Notes: a model not told the origin generated them from the sequence alone. Counted from the stretch's first letter, positions 11,659 to 20,648 are shown. The stretch is DNA of 64,000 nucleotides from Collinsella bouchesdurhonensis (GCF_900155365.1 NZ_LT699742.1:1-64000); one strand, 5' to 3'. Program-made: numbers and translations.

Positions 11659-12135
11659 TTAGGCTTCACCTCCGTTTGTAATACTCGTAGAAACGAGGGC
11701 CTCGCGCGCAGCACGCAGCTGCGTCTTGACCGAGATGTCGCGGCGCTGACCGCGCGCCTCGAGTACAAGGCCTCCGATGATAGAAGGGTCGACCTTCTCG
11801 ATGAGGAAGACCTTGCGGCCAAGGTCGCCCTCGCACTTCTCTGTGATAGTGCGGCGCAGCTCGTCGTCGAGCGGAACGGCCGTCGTCACGGTAACGCCCA
11901 CCACGTCCTCATCCTCTTCGGTCATCTCCTTGAAGGTGGCGACGATCTGAGGAAGAAGATCGAGCTGACCGCGCTCGAACAGGGACATGAGCACGGCGAA
12001 AACCTCGGGGGCCGCGTTCGAGATAGTCTCAAGCTCGTTGAGATCGCGGAACACACGGTCCTCGGCCTTCGCAGCCTCCATGAGGGAGCGTGCGTACGTC
12101 TCCAGCACCCTGTCCTGCATGCGGCTATTAGGCAT
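11659..12135 (-). CDS. atpH: ATP synthase F1 subunit delta
   Basis: This 158-residue peripheral-stalk subunit links F1 to subunit b. It is recognised by the OSCP/delta C-terminal pattern ([22 protein letters not shown]) and by position between atpF and atpA. It is somewhat shorter than the usual 170-180 residues. The start overlaps the atpF stop by eight bases; an internal ATG at 12120 ([11 protein letters not shown]) is a possible alternative. Confidence 0.95.
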   Translation of the reverse strand: MPNSRMQDRVLETYARSLMEAAKAEDRVFRDLNELETISNAAPEVFAVLMSLFERGQLDLLPQIVATFKEMTEEDEDVVGVTVTTAVPLDDELRRTITEKCEGDLGRKVFLIEKVDPSIIGGLVLEARGQRRDISVKTQLRAAREALVSTSITNGGEA

Positions 12136-12724
12136 TCAGGCTACCCGCTTCCTTGACATAGCGCTCGATGAGGCGACGCTGCTCGCCGTCCTGGTCGAGC
12201 GTCTCGCCCACGATCTTGGAGGCGACGGAAACGGAAAGGTCTGCAATAGAGGCGGCAGCAGCTGCGTAGATGGCGTTACGCTCGTCCTCGGCATTGGCAT
12301 GGGCCTTGGCGATGATGTCCTCGGCCTCCTTGTGCGCTGCCTCGATGATGCGAGCGCGCTCGGCCTCGGCATCCTTGCGGGCCTCAAGAACGATGTCTGC
12401 AGACTTACGGCGGGCGTCGGTGACGAGCTCGTCGTACTCCTTGCGAGAGGCGATAGCCTTCTTCTTGGTGGTCTCGGCTTCGTCCAGACTCTCCTGGATA
12501 CGCTTACCGCGCTCATCCATCATCGAGAGGATCTGCGGCCAAGCGAACTTGGCGAGCACCACCCAGATGATAAGGAAAGCGATCAGCGCAGGGATGAACT
12601 CGGCCATCTTGGGGATGAGGATCTCCGCTTTATTGGAAGACTCCTCAGCAAACGCCTGGGCAGGCACCGCGAGCACGAAACTCGAGATGGCAGCCGCGAC
12701 GGTTGCGCGGTTGATCTGCTTCAT
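12128..12724 (-). CDS. atpF: ATP synthase F0 subunit b
   Basis: The 198-residue peripheral-stalk subunit has a membrane segment (EFIPALIAFLIIWVVLAKFA) followed by a long charged helix rich in Ala, Glu, Lys and Arg that forms the coiled-coil stator. Ahead of the membrane segment lies an additional signal-peptide-like N-terminus, with basic MKQINR, a hydrophobic core and an AFA-EE cleavage-like site. Cleavage would leave the N-terminus outside, the normal topology of subunit b. The ATG at 12724 is preferred over one seven codons upstream because GAAGGAG, which would otherwise be coding, lies just before it. Confidence 0.95.
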   Translation of the reverse strand: MKQINRATVAAAISSFVLAVPAQAFAEESSNKAEILIPKMAEFIPALIAFLIIWVVLAKFAWPQILSMMDERGKRIQESLDEAETTKKKAIASRKEYDELVTDARRKSADIVLEARKDAEAERARIIEAAHKEAEDIIAKAHANAEDERNAIYAAAAASIADLSVSVASKIVGETLDQDGEQRRLIERYVKEAGSLNA

Positions 12725-12759
12725 GTTGTTCTCCTTCTGGGACACGATATGCGACTTCC

Positions 12760-12972
12760 CTAGGAGATCAGCGTAACGACGAAGCCGATGAGGCCCAGAG
12801 CCTCGGTAAAGGCAGATGCCAGAATGAAGACGGTGAAGGCACGACCCTGGACCTCAGGCTGGCGGGCCATTGCGCTCGTTGCGCCGAACGCCGCGAGACC
12901 AATTGCAAGGCCGGCACCGATTACGCCAAGACCATATCCGATAACTCCCACGATTCCTCCTTTGTCGTGCAC
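12760..12972 (-). CDS. atpE: ATP synthase F0 subunit c
   Basis: The 70-residue proteolipid forms the rotating c-ring. Two membrane hairpin helices are visible: a Gly-rich first helix, the polar loop ARQPE, and a second helix with the ion-carrying Glu in SAFTEALGL. The start is unsettled. The ATG at 12972 has only a weak ribosome site, whereas a strong AAAGGAGG lies four bases before an in-frame GTG at 12951, which would give 63 residues. Actinobacterial c subunits with several residues before the IGYG segment favour the longer form. Confidence 0.95.
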   Translation of the reverse strand: MHDKGGIVGVIGYGLGVIGAGLAIGLAAFGATSAMARQPEVQGRAFTVFILASAFTEALGLIGFVVTLIS

Positions 12973-13050
12973 CTGTGTGCATGATTACCTATGCTGTTAA
13001 GGGCGTGCGGGAAGCCGCGCCCTTAGACACCGAAATGAATGGGGCGCGCC

Positions 13051-13848
13051 CTAGTGGGCATCCGCCTCGGCGATCTGAATGTACACGGCAGACAAAACCG
13101 TGAACACGTACGCCTGAACAAACGCGACGATAAGCTCGACCGCGTAGATGATGAGCAGAATGAGAACCCAAGCCACGCTGGGAAGCGCGCCCACCGCGTT
13201 CATGGCGGAGAAATGCGCGAGCAGGGGCTGGGCGAAGATGCTCGCCATGATGGCGAACGAACCCATAACGATGTGTCCGGCGAACATGTTGCAGAACAGA
13301 CGAACGGCAAGCGTCACCAAACGGAGCAGGAGCGAAAAGACCTCGATAACCCACACGAAGATGTTCATGGGGAACGAAACGCCTGCAGGAGCAAGGCTCT
13401 TGAGGTAGCCGAAAAGACCGTGCTTTTTCACACCGAAATACAGGAAGTAGATGAAGGAGACCAGGGCGACGGCGGCAGTACAGCCTATTGCGCCCGTGCC
13501 GGGCTTCATGCCGGGCACCAGGCCGATGAAGTTGTTGATCAAGATGAAGAAGAACAACGTCGCCAAAAACGGGAAGTGCTGGCGCCAATTGGAGCCGACA
13601 ACGCCCTTGGCGATATCATCCTCAACATACTCGATGACCCACTCGACGCCATTTACGAAAAAGCCTTTGGGAGCCAAAGACTGCTTTTTCACAAATGCGA
13701 AAATAACAGCCAGAAGCACAACACCCGCAATGAGCAGCCAAAGCGAATATTGGGTGAGACCAACATTCAAATTGCCGACAACAGGCGTCGATGAGAACTC
13801 GGCAACGAGCTCTGCAATTGCATCTGGGAGCTTGGCGAACGCGTCCAA
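13051..13848 (-). CDS. atpB: ATP synthase F0 subunit a
   Basis: This 265-residue membrane protein forms the proton half-channels. The essential Arg is present in LAVRLFCNMFAGH, and five to six hydrophobic segments follow a short N-terminus. The only plausible start is TTG at 13848, preceded by AAAGGTGG. It is the second gene of the operon, after a small membrane protein. Confidence 0.97.
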   Translation of the reverse strand: MDAFAKLPDAIAELVAEFSSTPVVGNLNVGLTQYSLWLLIAGVVLLAVIFAFVKKQSLAPKGFFVNGVEWVIEYVEDDIAKGVVGSNWRQHFPFLATLFFFILINNFIGLVPGMKPGTGAIGCTAAVALVSFIYFLYFGVKKHGLFGYLKSLAPAGVSFPMNIFVWVIEVFSLLLRLVTLAVRLFCNMFAGHIVMGSFAIMASIFAQPLLAHFSAMNAVGALPSVAWVLILLIIYAVELIVAFVQAYVFTVLSAVYIQIAEADAH

Positions 13849-13893
13849 GATTCCACCTTTCTCATGCCGCCGGGTACACCCGGAGACTCTTTC

Positions 13894-14190
13894 CTACTCG
13901 GCCGCGATGACGAGGCACGCGACCACAACAGAGCCGGCGAGGAAACCGCCGATCTCTCCTGCCACAAACGCGACAAGGACGCCGTGAAACAGCAAGTGAA
14001 CAACTACGATGCCAAGCAGCAGAGCCACAAACGACGCACCGACGCTCAACATCCCCTTGGTCATATTGGCCTCGCGTCCACGCCGAAGCACCGGCTCCAA
14101 TGCCAGCCACATCGGCAAAAACGCGAAGACGCCCACCACCACGCCGGCCAGTACGAAAGGACCGTGAGCTGAGAGCTCAAAGGCAAGCAT
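13894..14190 (-). CDS. Small membrane protein leading the atp operon (AtpI-like position)
   Basis: This 98-residue protein has about three hydrophobic segments (residues 10-30, 45-65 and 72-96) joined by a basic loop (LRRGREANMTKG). It occupies the place where atpI is found in many bacteria, immediately upstream of atpB, and is the first gene after the likely atp promoter. A role in c-ring assembly or ion supply is inferred from position only; I see no diagnostic AtpI motif. The ATG follows AAGGGGGAGG. Confidence 0.75.
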   Translation of the reverse strand: MLAFELSAHGPFVLAGVVVGVFAFLPMWLALEPVLRRGREANMTKGMLSVGASFVALLLGIVVVHLLFHGVLVAFVAGEIGGFLAGSVVVACLVIAAE

Positions 14191-14253
14191 GCCCTCCCCC
14201 TTTCGCGTGGCCTCGTGACAGACGCATCACCAGGGCCCACAGACGCTGCAACT

Positions 14254-14281
14254 ATTCTAGGCACCCAAATCCAAAAATCAA
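14254..14281 (-). promoter_or_regulatory. Probable atp operon promoter
   Basis: On the minus strand TTGATT (14276-14281) and TAGAAT (14254-14259) are separated by 16 bases, giving a start site near 14247 and a leader of roughly 57 bases before the first operon gene. No competing element of similar quality was seen. Confidence 0.55.
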
Positions 14282-14581
14282 CCGCTTCTTTTTGTCATGA
14301 AATCATGCCAAAAAAGGATACGGCCGAATACGCGCTGGTAGCGAATAATGCCCCGGCAAGCTTTCGGAAGAAAAACGACAACTGATAATTAATCATCACA
14401 TGTTTGACATTTTTGATGATCGTTTTTCACCGTCGCGTTGTCACCCGAACGCTCCAAACCATATCGTCCCCAATGCACGTGGGTCCTATTTTGCAGCCTA
14501 GTTGTCGCGATACAGCAAGCACAATGCGCAATCCAACCGTGAGCGTTCCGTATTCAGTCGCAAACGGCGTTTTTTGACATC
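14282..14581. other. Spacer between the atp promoter and the upp terminator
   Basis: I see no gene here. It contains TTTTGTCATGAAAT (14290-14303), shared with the dispersed element near 34360, and a 7-bp inverted repeat ATCATCA / TGATGAT around 14392-14420 that could be a protein site upstream of the atp promoter. Confidence 0.4.
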
Positions 14582-14620
14582 AAAACAAACCCTCCCACCG
14601 AAAATCGATAGGAGGGTTTG
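14582..14620 (-). terminator. Terminator of upp
   Basis: A perfect 10-bp stem, CAAACCCTCC (14586-14595) with GGAGGGTTTG (14611-14620), is followed on the minus strand by a short U-run. It begins about 27 bases past the upp stop codon. Confidence 0.85.
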
Positions 14621-14646
14621 CTCAAAACCGTTTGCGTTTTTTCGTT

Positions 14647-15294
14647 TTACTTCGTTCCAAAGATACGATCGCCGGCATCACCAAGTCCGGGCACGATATA
14701 GGCCCTCTCGTTCAGGCGCTCGTCGATAGAACACGTAAACAAACGAACATTCTCGTCGGCGTCAAGGACAGCCTTGATTCCCTCGGGGGCCGCGATGATC
14801 ACAAGCAGACGGATATCTTTCACACCCTGCCCGCGCAGGTATTGAATCGCTGCGATGGCAGAGCCGCCGGTGGCCAGCATAGGGTCGACGACCAAACATA
14901 TACGTTTGTCTATATCGGCCGGCATCTTGCAGTAGTACTCGTGAGGCTCATGGGTCCCCTCATCGCGATACATACCGATATGACCCACGCGTGCCGCGGG
15001 AACAAGTTCGAGCAAGCCGTCGACCATACCCAAGCCCGCACGAAGGATGGGAACGACAGCGACCTTACGGCCAGAGATCTTCTTGCACACAGTCTCGCAA
15101 ACAGGCGTAGTTACGTGCACATCTTCAAGAGGGAAATCGCGCGTTGCCTCGTATCCCTCAAACAGGCCGAGCTCCTTCACGATTTCGCGGAACTGCTTTG
15201 AGCCGGTATTCGCATCGCGCAGAATCGACAGTTTATGTTGCACCATCGGATGGTCGACAACGGTCACACGCGCTATATCGAACTCTTCTGCCAT
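14647..15294 (-). CDS. upp: Uracil phosphoribosyltransferase
   Basis: This 215-residue salvage enzyme makes UMP from uracil and PRPP. It has the family segments PILRAGLGMVDG, the PRPP-binding VVDPMLATGGSA and the C-terminal PGLGDAGDRIFGT. Length is typical (about 210). The ATG at 15294 is favoured because the protein then begins MAEEFDIARV, as conserved homologues do; a further ATG nine codons upstream has no ribosome site. It lies downstream of rpiB in the same direction, an order shared with Gram-positive relatives. Confidence 0.96.
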   Translation of the reverse strand: MAEEFDIARVTVVDHPMVQHKLSILRDANTGSKQFREIVKELGLFEGYEATRDFPLEDVHVTTPVCETVCKKISGRKVAVVPILRAGLGMVDGLLELVPAARVGHIGMYRDEGTHEPHEYYCKMPADIDKRICLVVDPMLATGGSAIAAIQYLRGQGVKDIRLLVIIAAPEGIKAVLDADENVRLFTCSIDERLNERAYIVPGLGDAGDRIFGTK

Positions 15295-15379
15295 ATCCCC
15301 TCTTCTCTCCCCCGTAAACATCGCGCACTAATATATAGAACCATGCACTATATATACTACTAAGGTTTATGGGCCGCGA

Positions 15380-15823
15380 TTACCTGTTGTCGTTTGCCAT
15401 GATCTTGTCGACACGCTGCTGGTGCCTACCGCCACCGAACTCGGTGGCAAGGAACGTCTTGATGATCTGCTTGTTCACGTCAAGATCAACAAAGCGACCG
15501 GAAAGGCAGACCACGTTACCGTCGTTGTGCTCGCGGAAGAGCGCCGCAAACTCGGGCGTGGTAATAGAAGAGGCGCGGATGCCTGCAACCTTATCCGCCG
15601 TGAGAGCCATACCGATACCCGTACCGCATACAAGCACACCGTACTCAGCGTCTCCGTTGGCTACAGCGTGGGCAACTTTGTTGGCAAAGTCGGGGTAATC
15701 GACACGGTCGTCGGAATCGGGGCCAAGGTCGAGAACGTCTTGCGCAAGATCCTCTGCAAGATAGGCAGCCAAAAGCTGCTTTTGCTCGAATCCGGCATGA
15801 TCTGATGCGATTGCAACGCGCAT
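15380..15823 (-). CDS. rpiB: Ribose-5-phosphate isomerase B
   Basis: This 147-residue LacAB/RpiB-family enzyme interconverts ribose 5-phosphate and ribulose 5-phosphate. It shows IASDHAGFE at the N-terminus, the catalytic Cys in VLVCGTGIGM, and the C-terminal RHQQRVDKI segment. The ATG at 15823 is eight bases past AAAGGA; the longer frame has 37 extra residues with no family match. Confidence 0.95.
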   Translation of the reverse strand: MRVAIASDHAGFEQKQLLAAYLAEDLAQDVLDLGPDSDDRVDYPDFANKVAHAVANGDAEYGVLVCGTGIGMALTADKVAGIRASSITTPEFAALFREHNDGNVVCLSGRFVDLDVNKQIIKTFLATEFGGGRHQQRVDKIMANDNR

Positions 15824-15952
15824 GATTGATGTCCTTTCCGACATGTCGTTTCGATAATGGCGGGCACGCCGAACAATCAACGGAGTTACCCGACGAAAGT
15901 GAACCTCAGGAGGATACGGCCACCCCACGCTCACTGTACCACGTATATAGCC

Positions 15953-17494
15953 CTATTGAGAGGTCCTCGCACGCGCCACGGCATCATGCCAGCCCGTAAG
16001 GTTGAACTTCACCTGAGCCGCATCGCCTGCCGGCGCAAAGGTCTTGGCATCGCCCACGTTTTGCAGCAAGTCCTCGTGGTCCTCCCAGTAGCCAACAGCC
16101 AAACCCGCAAGATAGGCGGCGCCCAGGGCAGTGGTCTCGAGAGATTCGGCCTGCACAATGGGAATGCCCAGAAGGTCTGCCTGGAACTGCATGATGAACT
16201 CGTTGCGAGAGGCTCCGCCGTCGACGCAAAGACTTGGCAGCTTGATACCCGAATCCGCCTCCATAGAGCGCAAGACATCGTAGCTTTGATACGCCATGGA
16301 TTCGCACGCCGCGCGCACGATGGTCGCTCGGTCGGATGCGGTAGTGAGCCCGCAGATCATCGCGCGAGCGTTCGGATCCCACCAAGGGGCGCCCAAGCCG
16401 CTAAATGCAGGGACGAAATAGCATCCCGAATTACCCTCCACCGAGCGACAGATTGCAGCAGTTTCCCCTGCGCTCGCAATGATGCCCATCTTGTCGCGCA
16501 GCCACTGGATGGTCGATCCCGCATGGAAGATGGATCCCTCGAGGGCATAGCTGATCTTTCCGCCCTCGGCGATGCCGATAGTAGAAACCAGACCATGCGC
16601 AGACTCCACGATCGTCTCGCCCGTATTCATGAGCATGAAGCAACCGGTACCGTACGTATTCTTAGCAGCGCCCGGCTCAAAGCACCCGTGGCCAAACAGC
16701 GATGCCTGCTGATCGCCGGCAACGCCCATGATGGAGGGCATGTGCGTCATGATCTCGCTCGATACGCGGCCAAAATCACCCGAACTCCAGCGAACCTCGG
16801 GCATCATGGAGCGAGGAATATCGAGGTACCCCAGCAAATCTTCGTCCCACTCGAGCGTATTGATGTTGAAGAGCATCGTACGGCTCGCGTTGGTGTAGTC
16901 GGTTGCATAAGTAACCCCGCCGGTGAGGTTGTAGATAAGCCAGGTGTCGATGGTTCCGAACATCAACTCGCCGGCCTCGGCAGCCTCGTGCGCGCCGCTC
17001 ACATTGTCGAGAATCCATCGGATCTTGGTGCCCGAAAAATACGGATCAGGGGTGAGACCGGTCTTAGCGCGAATTTCCTCCTCGTAGCCGTCGACGATAA
17101 GCTGCTCGGCGAGAGGCGCCGTACGGCGGCACTGCCACACGATGGCGTTGTATATGGGTTGGCCGCTGTCACGGTCCCACACCACGGTGGTTTCACGCTG
17201 GTTGCTGATGCCGATGGCGGCGATGCTATCGGAATGGATGCCGCTTTTGAACTGGACTTCCATCATCACGGCAATCTGCGAGGCAAGAATCTCCATAGGG
17301 TCTTGCTCCACCCAGCCCGGATGAGGACAGATGGTCTTGAGCGGTTTGGACGCTTGGGCAACGATGCAACCGTACTCGTCCACAATCACGGCGCGCACCG
17401 AAGTAGTACCTGAGTCTAGGGCCATGATGTAGTTGTTGCCGGTTGATACGGAAATCGTGTCGACCAAGCCCAAGTCTTTCAGCGAAAACGGCAT
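15953..17494 (-). CDS. glpK: Glycerol kinase
   Basis: This 513-residue FGGY-family kinase phosphorylates glycerol to glycerol 3-phosphate. The N-terminal phosphate loop MALDSGTTSVRAV, the substrate loop SNQRETTVVWD and the C-terminal VDGGASRNEFIMQ and ETTALGAAYLAG motifs are clear. About 27 extra residues precede the usual start. The ATG at 17494 is nine bases past GGAGGGG and two bases beyond the tsaC stop, so the two genes are tightly linked. No glpF or glpD accompanies it. Confidence 0.95.
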   Translation of the reverse strand: MPFSLKDLGLVDTISVSTGNNYIMALDSGTTSVRAVIVDEYGCIVAQASKPLKTICPHPGWVEQDPMEILASQIAVMMEVQFKSGIHSDSIAAIGISNQRETTVVWDRDSGQPIYNAIVWQCRRTAPLAEQLIVDGYEEEIRAKTGLTPDPYFSGTKIRWILDNVSGAHEAAEAGELMFGTIDTWLIYNLTGGVTYATDYTNASRTMLFNINTLEWDEDLLGYLDIPRSMMPEVRWSSGDFGRVSSEIMTHMPSIMGVAGDQQASLFGHGCFEPGAAKNTYGTGCFMLMNTGETIVESAHGLVSTIGIAEGGKISYALEGSIFHAGSTIQWLRDKMGIIASAGETAAICRSVEGNSGCYFVPAFSGLGAPWWDPNARAMICGLTTASDRATIVRAACESMAYQSYDVLRSMEADSGIKLPSLCVDGGASRNEFIMQFQADLLGIPIVQAESLETTALGAAYLAGLAVGYWEDHEDLLQNVGDAKTFAPAGDAAQVKFNLTGWHDAVARARTSQ

Positions 17495-17496
17495 GG

Positions 17497-18195
17497 TTAG
17501 CATCCCCTCCGAATTGGAGTGTTGATATCTGCGGCGCGCAGGGCGGCCTCAAGATCGGATTGGGCAAGAGCGCCCACGCGAAGAAGGGTAATTTGACCCC
17601 CTTCGCAAGAAACGATAGTCGAGGCTTCTTGGCAAACCGTTTTGCCACCATCTATCGCAAGGTCCACGCCCGCAAGGATACGTTGCTCAACCTGCTCAAA
17701 CGAGGCAGGGGCCGGCATGCCGTGCGTATTAGCACTCGTCACCGCCAATGGAGAATCGCATGCGCGAACGAGACGCTGAACGCACCCGCATGCGCTCGCG
17801 CGCAACGCAACGGTGCCGTCCGCCGCCTGCATATAGAGGGGAACCTCATCGGAAGCCTTCACCACGATAGTGAGGGCACCCGGCCAAAACGCATGAGCAA
17901 GAACATGGGCAGCGCAAGGCACATCCACGCCGTAGCGATCGAGAGCGGATTCATCTGCCACGAGCCATGGAACGGTCTGGGTGAGCTCTCGTCGCTTGAG
18001 CGAGAAAATGCGTCGATACCCACTCCCCTCGACGGGAAGCTCTGCGCACTGCCCGTAGGCAGCAACGGCAACACCCACGCCATAGACAGTCTCGGTAGGA
18101 AGTAGGGCCAATGCGCCCGCAGCCAAACAAGAGGCAGCGTCCCTCACGGCAAAATCGCCGCATACGCCTGTACTCATGTTGTAGATACGCCGCAT
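17497..18195 (-). CDS. tsaC: L-threonylcarbamoyladenylate synthase (Sua5/YrdC/TsaC family)
   Basis: The 232-residue YrdC-domain protein makes threonylcarbamoyl-AMP for the t6A modification of tRNA position 37. LLPTETVYGVG, the SLKRRE segment, WPGALTIVV, VALRAS and SPLAVTSAN are the family landmarks. There is no C-terminal Sua5 domain. The start at 18195 follows AAAGGGA by seven bases. It sits between prmC and glpK in a translation-related cluster, a common neighbourhood for this gene. Confidence 0.93.
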   Translation of the reverse strand: MRRIYNMSTGVCGDFAVRDAASCLAAGALALLPTETVYGVGVAVAAYGQCAELPVEGSGYRRIFSLKRRELTQTVPWLVADESALDRYGVDVPCAAHVLAHAFWPGALTIVVKASDEVPLYMQAADGTVALRASACGCVQRLVRACDSPLAVTSANTHGMPAPASFEQVEQRILAGVDLAIDGGKTVCQEASTIVSCEGGQITLLRVGALAQSDLEAALRAADINTPIRRGC

Positions 18196-18393
18196 GCATC
18201 CATCCCTTTCCGGCACAAATCGTCTTCTCCCCACCACACAGGGCAAGAGGTCAAGTGCTCATTGTTGCACGAAGCGCACATTCGTGCCCATGCGGGCAGC
18301 ATATGCGCGACAAACGGAAACATGCGCTCGGCAAAGGGGCACATCTGTGATGGTTATATGATGCAAAATCGCACTATAGGGCGCATGCCTGCA

Positions 18394-19584
18394 TTAATCG
18401 CGCGTACGAGCTTCCAGCACGCGGGCGGCAACGATGCGAGGACGACCGGTCAGGTCCTCCACAACGCGCACATCTCCCAATCCCGCCTCGCGACACAGCT
18501 GAGCCGCCGGATCGCACGCCTTCTCAAAGAGCTCGCAGATAAAAAGACCGCCCTCGCGAAGCATATAGGGAGCAGCATTAAGAAGGCGGCGGAAAATATC
18601 CAGGCCGTCGCATCCGCCGTCAAGTGCCAGGTGCGGCTCAAAATCGGCCACCTCGTGAGGAAGCTCGTCCATCACCTTCGTGGGAATGTAGGGAGGGTTC
18701 GAAACCAATACATCAAACGTCCCCCATTCGCTCTCGCGATCAAGAGGGGAAACCAGATTTCCTAGACGAATGTCTACCCTCTCGGGGGCGATGCCCAGGC
18801 TCTCGCGATTCTTGGTTGCAAGCGCCACGGCACGCGGCTCGATATCGGTCGCTATGCACACCACGCGTCCAGCGCGTTCCGCCGCAATGGAAAGAGAGAT
18901 GCAGCCCGTGCCGCAACCCACTTCCAAAACCCTCGCGCAACGAGGCTCGGCATCGGGAATCGAACCGTCATCCGCGGCAGGAGACTCGGCCATACCTTTG
19001 TCCAAGACGCCATCCGACACAGGATCGAGGGATTCTTCCGGCTCATCATTGAGCTCGTCTGGCTCAATATGACCAAACGTCCCTTCATCGGGACCATCTT
19101 GCTGCAAATTATCGGCATCATCCGCAGCTTGTTTTGCCGCCGCCTCGGCCTCGGCACGGCGCGCGGCCTCGACCTCGTCGTTCCAGGGCAGTTCAACGCG
19201 AACTCTCTGCTCCCGCCCATCGTTGCCCAACACCTCTTGGTCAAGATAGGCAAGCACCTCCTCGACCAGCACTTCCGTCTCGGGGCGCGGAATGAGCACG
19301 CCGGGTTCACAGGCAACATCGATAGTCCTGAAGGAAGTTTCGCCCGAAATGTACTGCAACGGCTCGCCCTTCGCACGACGCGCCACGGCCTGATGCATAA
19401 AGGAGAGCTCATCTGCCGTCAGCGGCGTATCGAAGCTGGTGTAGATCCCGACGCGCGTTAACCCCGTCGCCGCCGAGAGCAACCATTCGGCCGAGAGACG
19501 AGGACGCTCGATGCCGTGGGAACCGAGATAATCGGCCGTCCAATCAAGGCATTCTTTCACTGTCCAGTCTTTCTTAGCTGCCAT
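18394..19584 (-). CDS. prmC: Release-factor glutamine methyltransferase with acidic insertion
   Basis: PrmC (HemK) methylates the Gln of the GGQ motif in release factors RF1 and RF2. The N-terminal substrate-binding domain (to about residue 115, with LIPRPETEVLVEE) and the Rossmann domain (VLEVGCGTG near 219, catalytic NPPY near 300) are intact. Between them lies roughly 95 residues (about 116-214) of Ala/Glu/Asp-rich, low-complexity sequence, making the protein 396 residues instead of about 280. The start at 19584 has GGAG six bases upstream. Its substrate gene prfA lies 9 kb upstream, separated by a PTS islet. Confidence 0.93.
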   Translation of the reverse strand: MAAKKDWTVKECLDWTADYLGSHGIERPRLSAEWLLSAATGLTRVGIYTSFDTPLTADELSFMHQAVARRAKGEPLQYISGETSFRTIDVACEPGVLIPRPETEVLVEEVLAYLDQEVLGNDGREQRVRVELPWNDEVEAARRAEAEAAAKQAADDADNLQQDGPDEGTFGHIEPDELNDEPEESLDPVSDGVLDKGMAESPAADDGSIPDAEPRCARVLEVGCGTGCISLSIAAERAGRVVCIATDIEPRAVALATKNRESLGIAPERVDIRLGNLVSPLDRESEWGTFDVLVSNPPYIPTKVMDELPHEVADFEPHLALDGGCDGLDIFRRLLNAAPYMLREGGLFICELFEKACDPAAQLCREAGLGDVRVVEDLTGRPRIVAARVLEARTRD

Positions 19585-19753
19585 GGCACACTCCATAAAG
19601 CGGGTCCGGGTATCGCCTAGCGATTCTAAAGCAGCGATGGCATCTGTCTCTCAACAATGCGAAAAAGCAGGCAACTTGAGGTGCCATCACCATCTCAACA
19701 CGCCGTCTCTCCCCAAATTCCGCGACATCTCTCTCCAAATCAAACAACACATG

Positions 19754-19787
19754 CAAAAAGCCCGGCTGCCAAGGGACAACCGGGCTC
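19754..19787 (-). terminator. Terminator at the distal end of the PTS islet
   Basis: AGCCCGG (19759-19765) pairs with CCGGGCT (19780-19786), followed on the minus strand by five U residues. It follows the GntR-type gene. Its sequence is almost the same as the terminator at 28502-28533 at the other end of the islet. Confidence 0.85.
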
Positions 19788-19816
19788 TAGAGCAACGGTA
19801 TCGCGCCAGCTAGCTG

Positions 19817-20536
19817 CTAGAGATCGAGCATGTAGCGCGAGCCAATAAAGTATTGACGGCCAATATAGACAGGCTTGTCATCTTGGTCGAGAGCATATGT
19901 CGTAATGTACAGCAGCGGCTCGGAAACAGGCACCTGTAAACGGCCCGCACGCTCGCTCGACGCGCCCATGGCTTCGACCAGAACCTTCTGGTTCTGTACC
20001 GGCTTCCTTCCATAAAATTCGTCCAGCAGCTCATAGAGCGAATTTCCCTGAAGGTCGCACCTTGCGAGCTCCTTGTTCTCAACGTAGGGAAGACACATGT
20101 TCTCTTCGAATATGGGCTGCTCATCGGCCGTACGCAGGCGCTGAACATGCAAGACAAGGTCGCCCTCATCGAGCCCAAAGAACTCGCGCTCGTCCTGGCG
20201 AGCAACAACGATTTCACGATTAATGAGCTTTGCACCAGGAACGCGGCCGCTCTTGCGACAAATCTCACTGAAGCTCTGGGGCAGGCCACCTTGCAGCAGC
20301 TTCCTGCGCATGCGCGGTTCGCAAACAAACGTGCCCAAACCACGTCGCTTTACCAAAAAACCTGCCGCGCTCAGATCCTCGATCGCGCGCCGCACCGTAA
20401 TGCGACTCACGGCGTACTTGGTCGATAGCTCCGTCTCGGTTGGGATCTTATCCCCCGGAACATATATGCCGTTGTCAATAGCATGCTTAATCTCGTCGTA
20501 TATCTGTTGATACAGCGGCATCTCAAGCTGGCTCAT
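19817..20536 (-). CDS. GntR-family (HutC/UTRA) transcriptional regulator
   Basis: This 239-residue regulator has an N-terminal winged helix (PLYQQIYDEIKHAI, then PTETELSTKYAVSRITVRRA) and a C-terminal UTRA ligand-binding domain of the HutC subfamily, which usually senses a sugar or amino-acid metabolite. It lies immediately downstream of the PTS/dehydrogenase operon, on the same strand but after a tandem terminator, so it has its own promoter. Repeats GGTCATAT / ATATGACC in that promoter region are candidate operators. Its ligand is probably an intermediate of the adjacent pathway. The ATG at 20536 follows AGGAG. Confidence 0.93.
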   Translation of the reverse strand: MSQLEMPLYQQIYDEIKHAIDNGIYVPGDKIPTETELSTKYAVSRITVRRAIEDLSAAGFLVKRRGLGTFVCEPRMRRKLLQGGLPQSFSEICRKSGRVPGAKLINREIVVARQDEREFFGLDEGDLVLHVQRLRTADEQPIFEENMCLPYVENKELARCDLQGNSLYELLDEFYGRKPVQNQKVLVEAMGASSERAGRLQVPVSEPLLYITTYALDQDDKPVYIGRQYFIGSRYMLDL

Positions 20537-20596
20537 GATGTTCAAACTCCTCACTCGGCAGCAGCTCGCTTGCCGCTTGCATGCCCCATAATACAA

Positions 20597-20634
20597 GGTC
20601 ATAAGGTCATATTATCCTCGAAAGGTATATGACC
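20597..20634. promoter_or_regulatory. Candidate operators upstream of the GntR-type gene
   Basis: GGTCATAT (20605-20612) and ATATGACC (20627-20634) form an inverted repeat with a 14-base spacer, and an extra GGTCAT lies at 20597-20602. The right half also reads GGTATATGACC, a GGT-N5-ACC pattern like HutC-family sites. Autoregulation is inferred. Confidence 0.45.
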
Positions 20635-20648
20635 AATCGAACGGTACG

